In this document: in pieces, positions 31,136-42,648 of the stretch
Numbering within the stretch: the first letter of the stretch is position 1
Layout: the number at the start of each line of letters is the position of its first letter
Assembly: GCA_903813345.2 (NCBI GenBank)
Contig: CAIIXF020000006.1
Span: forward strand, 33,267,524-33,331,523
Length of the DNA stretch: 64,000 nt
DNA from: Owenia fusiformis
Taxonomy: Eukaryota; Annelida; Polychaeta; Sabellida; Oweniidae
Reading direction: 5' to 3'
The notes under the pieces: generated by a model
Database searches by the model: none
Told to the model about the DNA's origin: nothing
The model's input: only the letters and a program-made list of their open reading frames with translations
Position numbers and translations under genes: made by a program

Positions 31136-32556
31136 CTGGAAAATAAGAATGTACTGTATAATAAAAGGTGAAATTGGTTTGTTACCAGCAGTCTGACCAG
31201 TGGAATATCAAAATATTACAGCACATTGTTTATGTTTGCCAGTCAATGGTGGCATTTTGTAAAATTTTTATTTGAATCCAATTATTGTAATTGTACCTAT
31301 AACCTCATACTGCTAACTATCAAAATCAAATGGATCATACGAAATAAATAAATGCAATTGATATACTGAATATTGTACAATTGACTTCAAGTGTCCTTGT
31401 CTTTGAAATTGTGGAACCACTTGGAATTTTGTTTACACAGAGCATGGATGGAATTAGTCTTCAGTGGTGGGATAGCAAAATCTTAAATTTTACTTGCAGA
31501 ATTCAGCACACTGGTGGATCTGGGGGGGGGGGGGGCAGGGGCAGGTTAGAACTCAAATTCCCCCCCCCCCCCCTTGTTGGTTCCCAGATCCGCCCCTGCA
31601 GCAAATCTACATGCAACGTGGAAATGATGGACCTTGAAAGCAAACTTTTTGTTTTTTCTTACCTTACCAAATAAAACAACTGAATTTTGTTTTTGCAAAA
31701 TACCAGCACCAATTTCATAATACAACCTAAATAATAAGCCTAAATAATAAGTAAATAATTTTGTAAATACCATGACAGCACTTTACCTGACTGATCTATC
31801 ACTGGAACAAGATACTACAAGCTCTCTGTTGTTCATTTTGAAGAATGCACAACCCCAGACAATGTTACTGTGCCCACACAACCATTCAATGATTGTGCCA
31901 GTTTCAACATCCCAGACAATTACCATCCTATCTGAGCCGCATGAGACTAGGAAACTCCCAGTAGATGAGAATTTACAATAAAGAACCCATTTTGAATGAT
32001 TTTTCAGTATTTTATGGCTGTTATTTTTCAAATAGTTCTGCCACAAACGGATTGTTTTATCTTTACTACAGCTTGCAATGATATCACCACAAGGTGAGAA
32101 TTCTAAATGTTCTACAGCATTTCTATGCCCTTGAAGTGTATTTTTTATTTTAAGTGTTTTGTACTTCATATTGATTACTTTTACTAGTGTGTCAAAGCCA
32201 CATGTAGCAATCACATTTTTTGTTGGATGTATGGCACAACCAAAAGCGCAGCCACTGTGGATTTTGTTTTTTGAGATCAGCTTCATTGTTTTCCATTTCC
32301 ATATGTAAAGATTTCCTTCACTGGATGTGCAATAGATTGTGCTGTCATGCTTTGAGAATTGTGCTTTCCAAATACATTCATTGTGAGTTAATTGTGCTAC
32401 TTTATCATTGGAGTTTAGATCCCATATAGTCACTGTGTTATAGCTACATGTTGCAATCTGCCTTTTGCTATGTGAAAAAGTACAATGTTCAATCCATTGA
32501 TCATGTGACAAAATGCAATGAGAGTTAATTATTCTACCTGCTGGTTGTTCCATCAT
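30937..32556 (-). CDS. Seven-repeat WD40 protein, two exons
   Basis: Exon 1 is 32556-31787 (256 codons plus two bases) and exon 2 is 31135-30937, giving 322 residues. The donor AG|GTAAAG and acceptor TTTTCCAG are in phase. Seven WD40 repeats can be laid out, so this is a complete seven-bladed propeller with nothing else. Clear repeat ends are TVTIWDLNS, NLYIWKWKT, KTIRLWQNY, MVIVWDVET and SVRIWEPK. Repeats 3 and 7 lack the WD pair. Cores include GHRNAVEHLEFSPCGDIIAS and GHSNIVWGCAF. It resembles small propellers such as WDR38 and the propeller of WDSUB1, but has no SAM or U-box domain. The exact orthologue is not assigned. The start is the first of two ATGs (MMEQPAG). Confidence 0.85.
31516..31592. 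repeat. G14/C14 hairpin in the WD40 intron
   Basis: GGATCT followed by 14 G (31522-31535) and, 24 bases later, 14 C (31560-31573) followed by CCAGATCC form an inverted repeat. GCAGGGGCGGATCTGGGA-type sequence at the right edge, read on minus, is typical of a transposon end. Confidence 0.7.
31787..32556 (-). CDS. WD40 protein exon 1 (repeats 1-6)
   Basis: Encodes residues 1-256 and two bases of an Arg codon, ending SCSSDRSV-R at a GTAAAG donor. Open without interruption. Confidence 0.88.
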
Positions 32557-32949
32557 CCAATTGAAATAAATGAATAGTTTATGTACAGACTTACATGATA
32601 TATGTGTATCAGGTTAAGTTCAGTTCATGTTGCAGTTTGATTTATTAAAAGATACTTGTAGTCTATTTCAACAGATAATACAATTTTGCTATCTCAATCA
32701 GTTGATCTCAACCCATGGTTGTGTTTTCCAGCCGTTTATGTAATTCTGAATGCAAAACTATAACCATGAACCATGCCACACTAGTACAGGTAAGCTGTAT
32801 TTGTTATTCATTGTTTTGGAAATTGTTATTCTACATGGAAATGCCCGGTGGAAATGTCACAATAAAAATAATGTGTTGGTTTGTTTACGTCACCTGTGGT
32901 GAACTTTGACCCTCAATTGCTTTTACCCCTAACTCCACTGGATAATTAC

Positions 32950-33100
32950 TTATCCCACGGACTTTGAGAAATGGATTGGAAACTCCCATTGATCCAATGG
33001 TCTCGGCCTCATTTTGCCGCTAGAGGCGCTGTCGTTTTCACGCATGCGTAAATCATTGTTTACATATGACGTCATTGCTAAACCAAACAAATGACGTCAT
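32950..33100 (-). promoter_or_regulatory. Promoter-like module upstream of the WD40 gene
   Basis: Read in the gene's direction, about 400-540 bases before the start codon, are two perfect CREs (TGACGTCA at 33092-33099 and 33067-33074), an ACGCATGCGT NRF1-like palindrome, CAGCGCCTCTAGCGG, GGCCGAGAC and TTTCCAATCCATTTCT. All but the CREs recur in the same order at 41290-41385. This supports a shared promoter or 5' repeat, but function is inferred. Confidence 0.4.
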
Positions 33101-33608
33101 GAAAATCACTGCTCAACAAATCTTGGCGATGACGAGAATTCTCATCTCAAGAATAGATTTTCCAACCCTGTTAAAACTAGACAGTATTTGCACTTGATAC
33201 TTGGCAGAGACATAAAAATCAATTAGTTTTTACGATTTAGACGGGTTTTGATAGTGCAAATTCTTTATAGGTAGGGTATTTGCAACAGAAATTGCGAAAA
33301 TTTCGGAGACCCCTTGAAAAAATCGAATAAAAATCACCGTTGTCTTTGTACAAAATAACTACCTGGTCAACGATGTAAAATTGAAGTCTTTATCGTGAAG
33401 GTATTGCATAAACCTCAAAACTGCACAACAAGTGAGGTTATTCACAATAACAACCAGTCTTACTCCTGTCTGCGCAGGAACAATGTCAATTAGTGAGTAC
33501 GACATCTATCCGCAGAAATGTTGATTGACCTAATGGTCAAGGATACCGGTCACCGAGTACAGTGACCCAAAAGGCAAATAACAACGTACCGATTACTAAA
33601 TACGGTTA
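33101..33608. other. Intergenic, no recognised feature
   Basis: No open frame or repeat structure of note before the inverted-repeat element at 33615. Confidence 0.3.
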
Positions 33609-34227
33609 CCATACTACGGAAAGCGATAGGGGACATGCGCATAATTCAAATTCGAATGGAGTTTTAACATGGGAGTGATATCACACACCGCGGCCCAGTC
33701 AGATAGATTTTATCGCGCACTGAATGAATTACAGGGGCCGCGTTGTGCAAAGTTAATTAAAATAAAGTGCGCAGAAATTCCGGCATTCAGTGCGCGATGA
33801 AAAAATGATTATCTGTGAATAAAAAACGAATAAAAATAATTCGTGGCACCACGAATTTGATTTTTTTCGAAAGACTGCGGAGTGAACCAGCGAAATGACA
33901 ATTCTGGATAATATTGATGGCTCTAACGAGGAGAACTTTGAGATTTCCCGATTCTAGCGCGAAGCACATCCAGGACACGCGCACTTTTATCAGATTCGAT
34001 TCTAATATGGTTTCAAAGATAATGTTCATTAAAAGAGGGCGTATGCATACAGATTACACGTTGCGTTATGTTGAAGTGACCCTTGCAAAGGGTTCCATTG
34101 AAAATATATTATTTTGGGCCATTTCATATCTTTTAATTGATATTGTATAAAATATTTTCAATGTTTGAAAATTATAATCTTATAAATAACATTTTATGTA
34201 ATAAAACTGTAACGAAATGGTAAATAC

Positions 34228-35060
34228 GGAATATGATGCAATACAATGCAGTGCAATATGATGTTATACAATGCAGTGCAATATGATGCAATACAATGTG
34301 GTGCAATATGATGTAATACAATGCGGTACAATATGATGCAATACAATGCAGAGCAATATGATGCAATACAATGCAGTGCAATATGATGCAATACAATGTA
34401 GTGTAATATGATGCAATACAAAGCAGTGTTATATGATGCAAAAAATGCAGTGCAATATGATACAATACAATGTAGTGCAATATAATACAATAAAATGCAG
34501 TGCAATACGATGCAATACAATACAGTGCAATATAATGCAATACAATGCAGTGCAATGCAATACAATGTAAAACAATGCCGTGCAGTGCAATACAATGTAG
34601 TTCATTTCAATACAATGCAGTGCAATACAATGTGGTACAGTGCAATACAATGCAGTGCAATACAATACAGTGCAATATAATACAATGCAGTGCATTGCAA
34701 TGCAGTGCAATACAATATGGTGCAGTGCAATATATTGCAGTGCAATTCAAAACAATGCAGTGTAATACAATGCAGTGCAACACAATGTGGTACAATGCAA
34801 TACATTATAATGCAGTGCAATACAATACAATGCAGCGCAATACAATGTAGTACACTGCAGTACAATACAATGCAGTGCAATAAAGTACAATGCAGTGCAA
34901 TATAATATAATACAGTGCAATACAGTACAATATAATGCAATAGAATACAATGCAGTGCAATAAAATACAATGCAGTGAAATACAATAAAATGCAGTACAA
35001 TACAATACAATGATGTACTATACAATACAATACAATGCAATGAAATGCAATTCAATGCTA
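34228..35060 (+). repeat. Pentanucleotide array (TGCAA/TACAA/TGCAG family)
   Basis: About 830 bases made almost wholly of pentamers TGCAA, TACAA and TGCAG. The first 220 bases are ordered as a 25-bp unit (TGATG CAATA CAATG CAGTG). The many Cys/Ile/His/Leu-only open frames across it are artefacts of a repeat with no stop codons. Confidence 0.95.
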
Positions 35061-35261
35061 TGAATGTACACCTTCTACAGTCAAATAAACACAGATAAAA
35101 TTGTAATAGTATGTTAGTGTATGGAGTTTGAAGTGGGTGGGGGATACAATTACCAGTCTGCTGATTGATGACTTAATAACTTAGAAAAGATCTCCTAGCT
35201 TTTAACAGGTGGCACTTATGTCTACCTTATGTTCTTGAATAATCTCGTCTAAGAATACAGA

Positions 35262-35458
35262 CCCGTATCCTGGATTAACCTGGGTGAGTGGTTTTACCAA
35301 GGGGGAGATTTGGCCAAGAGGGGGGAGCTTTTTGACAGTTATGGCAAAAAAATCATGCGAAAAGTGCTACTAAGAATGGTGAAAAACTGCATGATTTTGA
35401 ACGAATATTTGGCAAGGGGGAGGGGGGTGAGGCCCCCTGGCTACGGCCATGGAATACA
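35262..35458 (+). repeat. Interspersed repeat copy (GTAGCCAGG-ended family)
   Basis: Runs from GACCCGTATCCTGG to CCCTGGCTACGGCC, an imperfect terminal inversion. It contains GGGGGAGCTTTTTGACAG and CAAAAAAATCATGCGAAAA. Related minus-strand copies lie at about 53925-54005 and 58490-58640. Confidence 0.55.
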
Positions 35459-36056
35459 TATAGGAACTTTCCTTCTCCCAGAAGAAATGGTATACAGGTA
35501 TTACATCAATCATTCTGGTATTTTGTATACGAAGGTCTGTAGTTACTTTATTGAAAGATGGCAGTGTACACTGTGTACTACCATTTTGAGGTCAGTTTGA
35601 CTTTATAATTCTGCGCACTATAATCTGTAATTCTCATAGATATCCTCTCTAGAGGCATCACTGTGATCCAAAATTACAATTTCGCAGGTCAAGTCTGCAG
35701 TCTTTCGAAAAAAGTTGAATTCGTTGTGCTACCGTTTCTTGTTGGGCATTTATCAACAGAAAACTATAATTACATCGCGCCAGCATATACAAGCTTCAGC
35801 GCGATATTTTGAGTGTGTTAATAAATAAAGTGCGCAGCTCGATCTTACTGGGCCGCGGTGTGCGATATCACTCATAAACAATTTTTAATTGCGCACTGAA
35901 TGAATTACAGGGGGCGCGTTGTGCAAAGTGAATGAAATAAATAAAGTGCGCAGAAATATATCTGACTGGGCCGCGGTGTGTGCTATCACTCCCATGTTAA
36001 AACTCCATTGAATTTTAAATTCTGCGGTATATCCCCTTTCGCTTTCCGTACCATAC

Positions 36057-36680
36057 AGATTACTGAAAAAGATAAGTTCTTTTGATGATCCAAATCAAAT
36101 ATAAAAAATTCGACTTTTAACTTTTTAAACATTTATAAACCAAGTAAATTAAAAATATATATATGCTAAACATAACAAACAAGAAATGTTATAATTAAGA
36201 ATTATTCACATTTATTTTCACATTCAAATACATTTATATTTTATATTGTACAGACAATTGAGAAATGGATAATTGCAAAAACTGAACATATGCCTTCAAC
36301 ACTACTTGAATAGATTTCCCAAAATTTTTGTAATGAGGATATCCCAAAAATCTAGTTTTCATGAATATTATTGTTTTTGCTTCTTAACATAAAAATGATA
36401 GAACAAGACACACAGCAATAAATTGCTCTCAGGAAACATAGCACCAAGTAATTTACATACCAAGTCATATCCTTCAGAATTATATTAAAGCTTCGTGTAC
36501 ATTAAAACTGAATCCCACGAATGAAATTAATTTTGATGTCGAGACAACAAGGCATTGGTTTCCCAGGCTTCAAACTCAATATTTTTTCCCCCAAAAAGTC
36601 CAAACAATTTGTCCAGTGATGATTTCTATGCCAATGAATGCAAGACTGAACTGCAAGGAGAATGGCTTATATGGCAGCTA
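36057..36680. other. Intergenic, no recognised feature
   Basis: AT-rich, no frame above 60 codons and no inverted repeat noticed. Confidence 0.3.
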
Positions 36681-37167
36681 CTGTAGATTGGGTTAATTTG
36701 GCGCCCACTTTAATTAGGCGAAATTGAAAAATTTGCCAATATAAATCTTCGCCATAGAATGAATCCCCGGAAATTATATAGGGTATTTCGTCCAGTGTAT
36801 TTAGGTCACTTCGGGTTCAGTTTTTTCAAAAAATATGAAAAAATGTCTCTCTGAACTGGCTCAGAACTCGTCAGTCACTCATTAATACTCAGGCAAAAAC
36901 TAGAAAGGAAAAGCGCGGTATAGTAGCAGCATCGATCTAGGTGCAAAATGTAAAGGATGATCTCACAAAAATGTACAAACGTGGTGAATATCGCCAGTGG
37001 TCCTCAAAAGAAAAAATGAACATAGCCAAATATGCCCATTTACTTGGTAATTCGCAAACAGTGCACATTTAACATTTTTTGCATATCCACCAAATTAGAT
37101 AGCCGCCAATATGCCAAAAGTGGCAAAATCACCAAATTAAGTAGCGCTAAATTAACCCAATCTACAG
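36681..37167. mobile_element. 487-bp TA-flanked inverted-repeat element
   Basis: Terminal 24-bp arms start CTGTAGATTGGGTTAATTTG and end with the complement, flanked by TA at 36679-36680 and 37168-37169. TA duplication fits the Tc1/mariner superfamily, here with no transposase. Repeated TTGGCG/CACCAAATTA words occur inside, and similar words at about 63390-63445 may be a decayed relative. Confidence 0.7.
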
Positions 37168-37169
37168 TA

Positions 37170-40150
37170 TTTAATTTTGAATTCATGACGACACTCCGTA
37201 TATCATAATCATATATGGCAAAATACTGAGCGGGAACCCTGGGAGCCAATCCTCCTAGATCTTAATGAAAAAATTCAAAATGGAGGCTATGTATTATTTA
37301 CCTTTTTTGTCTAAAACCTAATCAGTGTTGGCTCTAGTTTGCATAATCCAAGTATTTTTCAAATGCAATTTAATTAAACACATAATTTGCCATGGTGGTA
37401 AAATCACGAAAAAATGGTCATCTTTGTCATTTCCCCAGGGAAATATAAAGTTTGGTAGACATAAATACTGTACATTCTTGAAGCATTCTTAGTGCTATAG
37501 GTAATATTTTTAAAACTTCGGGGGTCTATAAATTTTAATTTGTGAAATTGGCGAAATTTAATAATGTCAAAATATACAGCTAAAATTACAATGCCAGTAA
37601 TGCGAAATTACAATGCCAGTTTGTTGAGTGTTTTTTAAGCTGTAAATGTATTGGATTTGAGCTGGATATTGCTATTGTATCAATCAGTAACCTTGGAAGC
37701 CAGTCATTTCTTGCACTTATGGCAGGGAACATCATCCATCAGTCACTACCAATCTGAAAAATAGAAATATAGGCTACATGAATATCAAAGTTATTCATAT
37801 ATTACAAGAAACTTTCGAGAGAAAAAATTGATTTATAAACACCACTAGCAATCTATCCATTTAAGTGGGTCACCAAGGGTCTCACATGGCAGGAGCTCCA
37901 ATAAAATGCTAAATACCTGTATACTGATCTTTTGACCTTGACTGACTCTTGATTAGAGGCGAACTTGTCAAAAGGCCTTGACATGTTAAATACCTAGATA
38001 TACACCTTTGACCTTCAGAAGACCTTGGCCAATTAACACTAACTTTTACCTCAGGTACCTGATCAGGAGATGCCAAGGGTCAGTAAAACACCAAATACTT
38101 ATATATTGACCTTTGGCCTTAAGATGAGCTTGAAATGAACCTTTGACCTTGGAATGAACTTGACCCCAGGTCACATAATCATTGGTCGCCAAGTGTCACA
38201 GCGACACCAATTTCCTTAAAACACCAAATAAAAAGATATTGACCTCTGATTGACCCCAACCCATAAAGTTGACCAATGAACACTGTAAACTGGGGTGATG
38301 CATACCTTGTCAAGGATGTTGACTTTGATTTTTCCTACTTCCTGCCCAGTTCAGATGATTTTATCTTCTTGTACACCATTATTTAGATGTTGCCTGAAAT
38401 TAAAAATTGCTATGTATACCTGCTCATGTTATTTTCTGGTACAAAATAAAGTATGAAGGTATGTGTGTATTTCCTTGTTTTTTCCTTGCCAGTGATCTCC
38501 CAAGCATTTAAACAAGTGGGTGCAGCACCAACCTGAGATTTCAAATACAGGCTTGCAACCACCTGAAAATCCAGTTGCACTCACTTGAAAATGAGAAAAA
38601 TCATGAAAAATTGGCATATTTTGACCAATTTTGGTCTTAATTATGAAAATGAGAATTTTGCACCTGCCTGATAAAAAAATACTGGAGAGATCATTGCTTG
38701 CATTGTCTTACTTTTAGTAAACCTTTGACATTGGCATTTTAGGTAAATAGTGTCTAAATTATTTTGTCATTTTAAGGGGTCCTTTTCCTTAAAAACATAT
38801 GTCTAGTTAAGAACCAAATAAAAAATACTTAAAAAGCTCTAAAAACTTGTATAAACCTGTATTTATATTATATTTATTTGGTAAATAGTGCCTAAAAGGA
38901 CTTTTCTCAATGGCACTATGCTAAGGCAGACTGCTCCACCTCTAGATGTCTAATGACTTTGACTACATTTGCAGATCATGAGTTTCTAATGTGTATACTG
39001 GACAAAACGATTCCAGTCAAAAGTCCTGACTCCCGGGCACATGCAAACTTTTGAATGGTGCTAAACTCAAACTGCTTTTAACTAAATATGAAAAATTACC
39101 ATCTTTTTGTTGGATTTTGCAATGCAATGCTCATGCATTTACCAATGGAAAACATTAATGAACATTCACCATTTATTGGATACCTACATTTCAGATTCAG
39201 CATCTGGAGCACAATATCTGTGGTCATCTGCTATCCCATGGGAATAACTGAAAGAACAAGGAGATAACTTTATAAATGAAAACTTAAATGCATAACACTT
39301 TCCAATGACATTTTGGCTATTAAGTGACCCTTTTGAAACATGTCAGCCATTTTTATGTGTGTTATATATTGGCTAGAATATATGAGAGAGTTTATATATG
39401 AATACTAAGAACAATTCACTATAAATTTAAATTTTGGGGGATTTGCTAATGCCAGAATGCTATGCCTTTGCACTGCTGTTTCAAACTAATTATTGGCAAC
39501 AATAGTGTAATTTACTTTTTAGTTTTACAACTTACTTGATCAGCTTATGGTTAGGGGCACCACACCTCCTCCAATATCTTTCTCTCTGTAACAAAGGGAA
39601 GATTTCAAAATTAGCTTGATCATTACTGCTTATAGAAAAATATGCATCTCTCTCAATTTTAAAGTCTAGTTTGATTTATTTGTTTTTGATTTAATGATAA
39701 GGTATAATTTTAAGTCATGCTGCAAATTCTAGGTACTTGATTCATGTTATCAAAGCTGAAGCAGATGGCAGCACAATTGCCTAGCCAAAGCCAACGTGTT
39801 CAAATAGCTAGTGTTTAAGTCAAGTGACTTGAATTAAGACTAGATAGGGTTATGATATGAGGTACAGATCTGATGAAACCTCATTTTTCAATTAATTCAA
39901 TTGCAGTACATGTATTTTAGATTAATCTTATTCTTACCTATATATAGGCAGTGTAGGCAAACAATCCCTGCTTTCATTCTTTTGTGTAGACTTTTCTTGT
40001 TGGGCATCTTGGAAGATGAAGGAAGGCTAAAAATTAAAATATCTTACATCTAAAATTGTACTTCAACATGTTCAATAACCTTAATCTACAAAAAATATTG
40101 TGTTGTCAGTAGATAGTTACAGTCTGTTTAACCGCTTCAAAGGCAAGCTG
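37170..40150. other. Intergenic, no recognised gene
   Basis: Contains a TGACCTT-rich segment (37918-38290) that looks like a degenerate minisatellite. Otherwise no coding motif, terminal repeats or RNA gene is recognised over nearly 3 kb. Confidence 0.4.
37918..38290 (+). repeat. TGACCTT-rich degenerate repeat
   Basis: At least eight TGACC(T/C)T words occur, often with AAATAC(C/T) spacers, suggesting decayed tandem units. One stretch, AAGGTCAAAGGTTCA on the minus strand near 38139, matches a DR1 nuclear-receptor element. The match may simply follow from the repeat. Confidence 0.45.
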
Positions 40151-40154
40151 ATGA

Positions 40155-40785
40155 ACTTATTGAAATAAGCCTGTGCCCCTTGTAATTTGAGGTCTATCCG
40201 CAACATTATTTTTTGCAGAATTAACATAACATAGCAGAAAAGCATCAAAATATAAGAGGTTACAGACTTTGAGTTTGAAATGTCATTACACATAAAGATA
40301 TCAGAATTTTTCTAGGAAATACTCGCTAAAGAAACCTCTAGGGGGTATTTCCTAAGAAAAACTCTGATGTTTGTGAGTATGCATGGTTAAGTCCATTTCA
40401 CTGTTTTAGTGCATCAGTAAAACCTAAAAAATAAGAAATCAAAATATCAATATGCAATAATATATGGAAAAATATATTTCTATTGTACATGAATGACATT
40501 TGCATATCTTGGATTGCTTCTAGTTTGGCTTATAAAGTGTGTGGCCTCTTATGTTTTGATGCTTCTCTGCCATGTTATTTTCAATAAGATAACGTGGCTG
40601 ACATTACAAAGGGCTCAGGCTTATTGCACAAAAAACTAAAAAATATTAAATATACAAATGTCATTCATGTACAATGTGAATAGAATACTTTTCTATATAT
40701 TGTTGCACAGTGGTCTCCTTATTTCTTATTTCTGGGGTTCTACTGACGCAATAAAACAGTGAAATGGACTTTACACAAAGTCAAA
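40155..40785. repeat. Interleaved inverted repeats, order A-B-A'-B'
   Basis: A (about 40158-40290) is inverted at 40505-40632, sharing CAAAATATAAGAGG-type words. B (about 40385-40505) is inverted at 40650-40780, sharing GTACATGAATGACATTTG and GTCCATTTCACTGTTTTA. The order is not a simple palindrome. A relative of part of A lies at about 22277. Confidence 0.65.
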
Positions 40786-41284
40786 ATATTGAAATTCTAA
40801 AATTGTGGTGAAATGAAGAAGCTTCAAAGTGATATATCATATCATGACCAAAAAAGGTTACATTTCACTCAGATTTGGAGACAAAAAAGACCAGAAAAAA
40901 TGAAACAACAAAAATGTGGGGTCCTTATAGACTATGAAAATCAAGTCAGAATAATGTGAAACTTTCCAGGTAATTAAAATGATAGTTATTCTAGTTAAGT
41001 CGGATGTTTTGAAATCGAACACGATAATAATAAAAGCAGGAGTGAATAATTTATGAACAAATTCATTGAAAATGGACGAAACACGGAGAATGTTGATTTC
41101 AAATTGTGGGGTCGTTAACCGCTATCTAAATCAAGTCGGAATGATCTGAAACTTGTTCCATGGATAGAACAGTTGTTAATCTAGTGAAATGCGATACTTT
41201 CGACAATATACGATCAATATAGCACGATATACAGGCGATAAACTTACCAAAATTGACATTCCGCCATTTTTTCTCCCAAAAAAT

Positions 41285-41395
41285 GAAACGTTTGCGCATG
41301 CGCCGTAGACTACAGCGCCTCTAGCGGTTGAAATAGGCCGAGACAAGAATTTGATGAGTTTCCAATCCATTTCTTCAGGTCCGTGCTTATCCGAA
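41285..41395 (+). promoter_or_regulatory. Promoter-like module, second copy
   Basis: Contains TTTGCGCATGCGCCG (perfect NRF1-type palindrome), CAGCGCCTCTAGCGG, GGCCGAGAC, GAGTTTCCAATCCATTTCT and GTCCGTGCTTATCC, in the same order as the minus-strand module at 33070-32950. It lies about 290 bases before the candidate exon at 41676 on the same strand. Confidence 0.35.
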
Positions 41396-41675
41396 TCATT
41401 AGAGTATTTCTAATTATCTCCATATTTTGGATGCTTTTAAAACCGCCTTTTTACACCAGTTTATCAATAGATAAGCATTCATTTATCAAAACTTCGATAA
41501 AAGATAAAACCATTTTTACATTATACTGGAATTGTATTACGGATCATGCGAACTGAGGTAAATGGTTTGCAGGAAGTTCCAGTCAAAAAATCATTGTTTA
41601 TTTTTGTGAATTTCAATCAAACAGATGATCGACAGCTTTCTGTGCTTCTAGGAACTCAATGTATAAAGCACCAGA

Positions 41676-41700
41676 ATGACTATGGACCCCAGGGACCTAG
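41676..41700 (+). CDS. Candidate first exon of an unassigned gene
   Basis: ATGACTATGGACCCCAGGGA-CCTAG is followed by GTAAGTATG, a near-perfect donor. It encodes MTMDPRDL plus one base (phase 1). Its phase matches the candidate exons at 44854, 46500 and 62647. The sequence is too short to stand alone. Confidence 0.3.
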
Positions 41701-42648
41701 GTAAGTATGCCAATTTTTTCGGAAATTTTGCCAGAAAACCGGCATGGTTTACACACTCGTTCAAGATGGCGGGTCATGACAGGATAACTTTATCTGTGCA
41801 AACAATAATAGTCATGCCCAGTATCCGGGTTAAGCCACGGCAATCAAGTCCCATTGCACGTAACGATATAGTTGACTTTCTTGGGATTCTGAAAATGTAT
41901 TTTATGTACAGATCTGTAACATGGTTTCTCGCTATAAACCATGTAACATTTGGGTTGAACTTTTGAACTTGTTTTGAACCATGCAGGGTGGTGCTCTTAC
42001 ATAATTACTCGAGTCTCTAGCTTACAGCTAGACGAAACTTCATTGATTTCGTATGTACTGTGCTACACGCACCTACACGCATCTAGAACTCATTTTTAAT
42101 AAATTTTATAAATATTTTTAAGAATATTAATCATATTTAGGATGAAGCGTTGCTTGTCTGGATTTAGATATTTCAAAATTTCATTTCGGAGTTTGACACA
42201 TGGTGAAATTTTCTCGCTGTAGCTAAAAAATGGCTTCCGGTTCTGGACGTGAATAACATTTGAAATTATTCTCGCTTAAAGAAATCAAATATAACAATAG
42301 ATTCAGACGGGGATGTGAGCTGATGTTCTTCAAATCTATACATAAAGGTATATTTCATATTATTATGCCATATTTACTGTGCGTGTGACACAATGATTTA
42401 CAATATTTATTATACTAAGGCAGCTCAATCTTCCTCCTCAAAGCCGGAATATAGAGAAGGCTTTGGACCGAAGTAATTACATAACATCTTTCATTTCAAC
42501 ACTCTCGCTGTCATGTGAATTTACTAAGCTTATATGAGCTTGTTTTTATTGCAATATGACAACATGTTATTTCGATCATATGACATGCAGTTCAAATTTT
42601 TTTGTCCTACAATACTTGTCATTTACATAACGTTAGCTCAATAACCTA

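Larger units (their letters stand above)
33615..36050. mobile_element. 2.4 kb inverted-repeat element with an internal pentamer array
   Basis: Ends are TACGGAAAGCGATAGGGGA and TCCCCTTTCGCTTTCCGTA, flanked by CCATAC on each side (33609-33614 and 36051-36056). Inverted similarity continues about 110 bp inward through GGAGTTTTAACATGGGAGTG and CACCGCGGCCCAGTCAGATA. Subterminal GTGCGCAG and AATGAATTACAGGGG words recur several times. There is no transposase; the centre is a tandem array. Confidence 0.7.

Noticed and set aside
32220-32429. Plus-strand frame of 69 codons
   Set aside because: Antisense to the WD40 exon.
34172-35055. A dozen overlapping Cys/Ile/His/Leu-only open frames of up to 142 codons
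   Set aside because: They arise in several frames at once from a pentanucleotide repeat without stop codons; no real protein signal.
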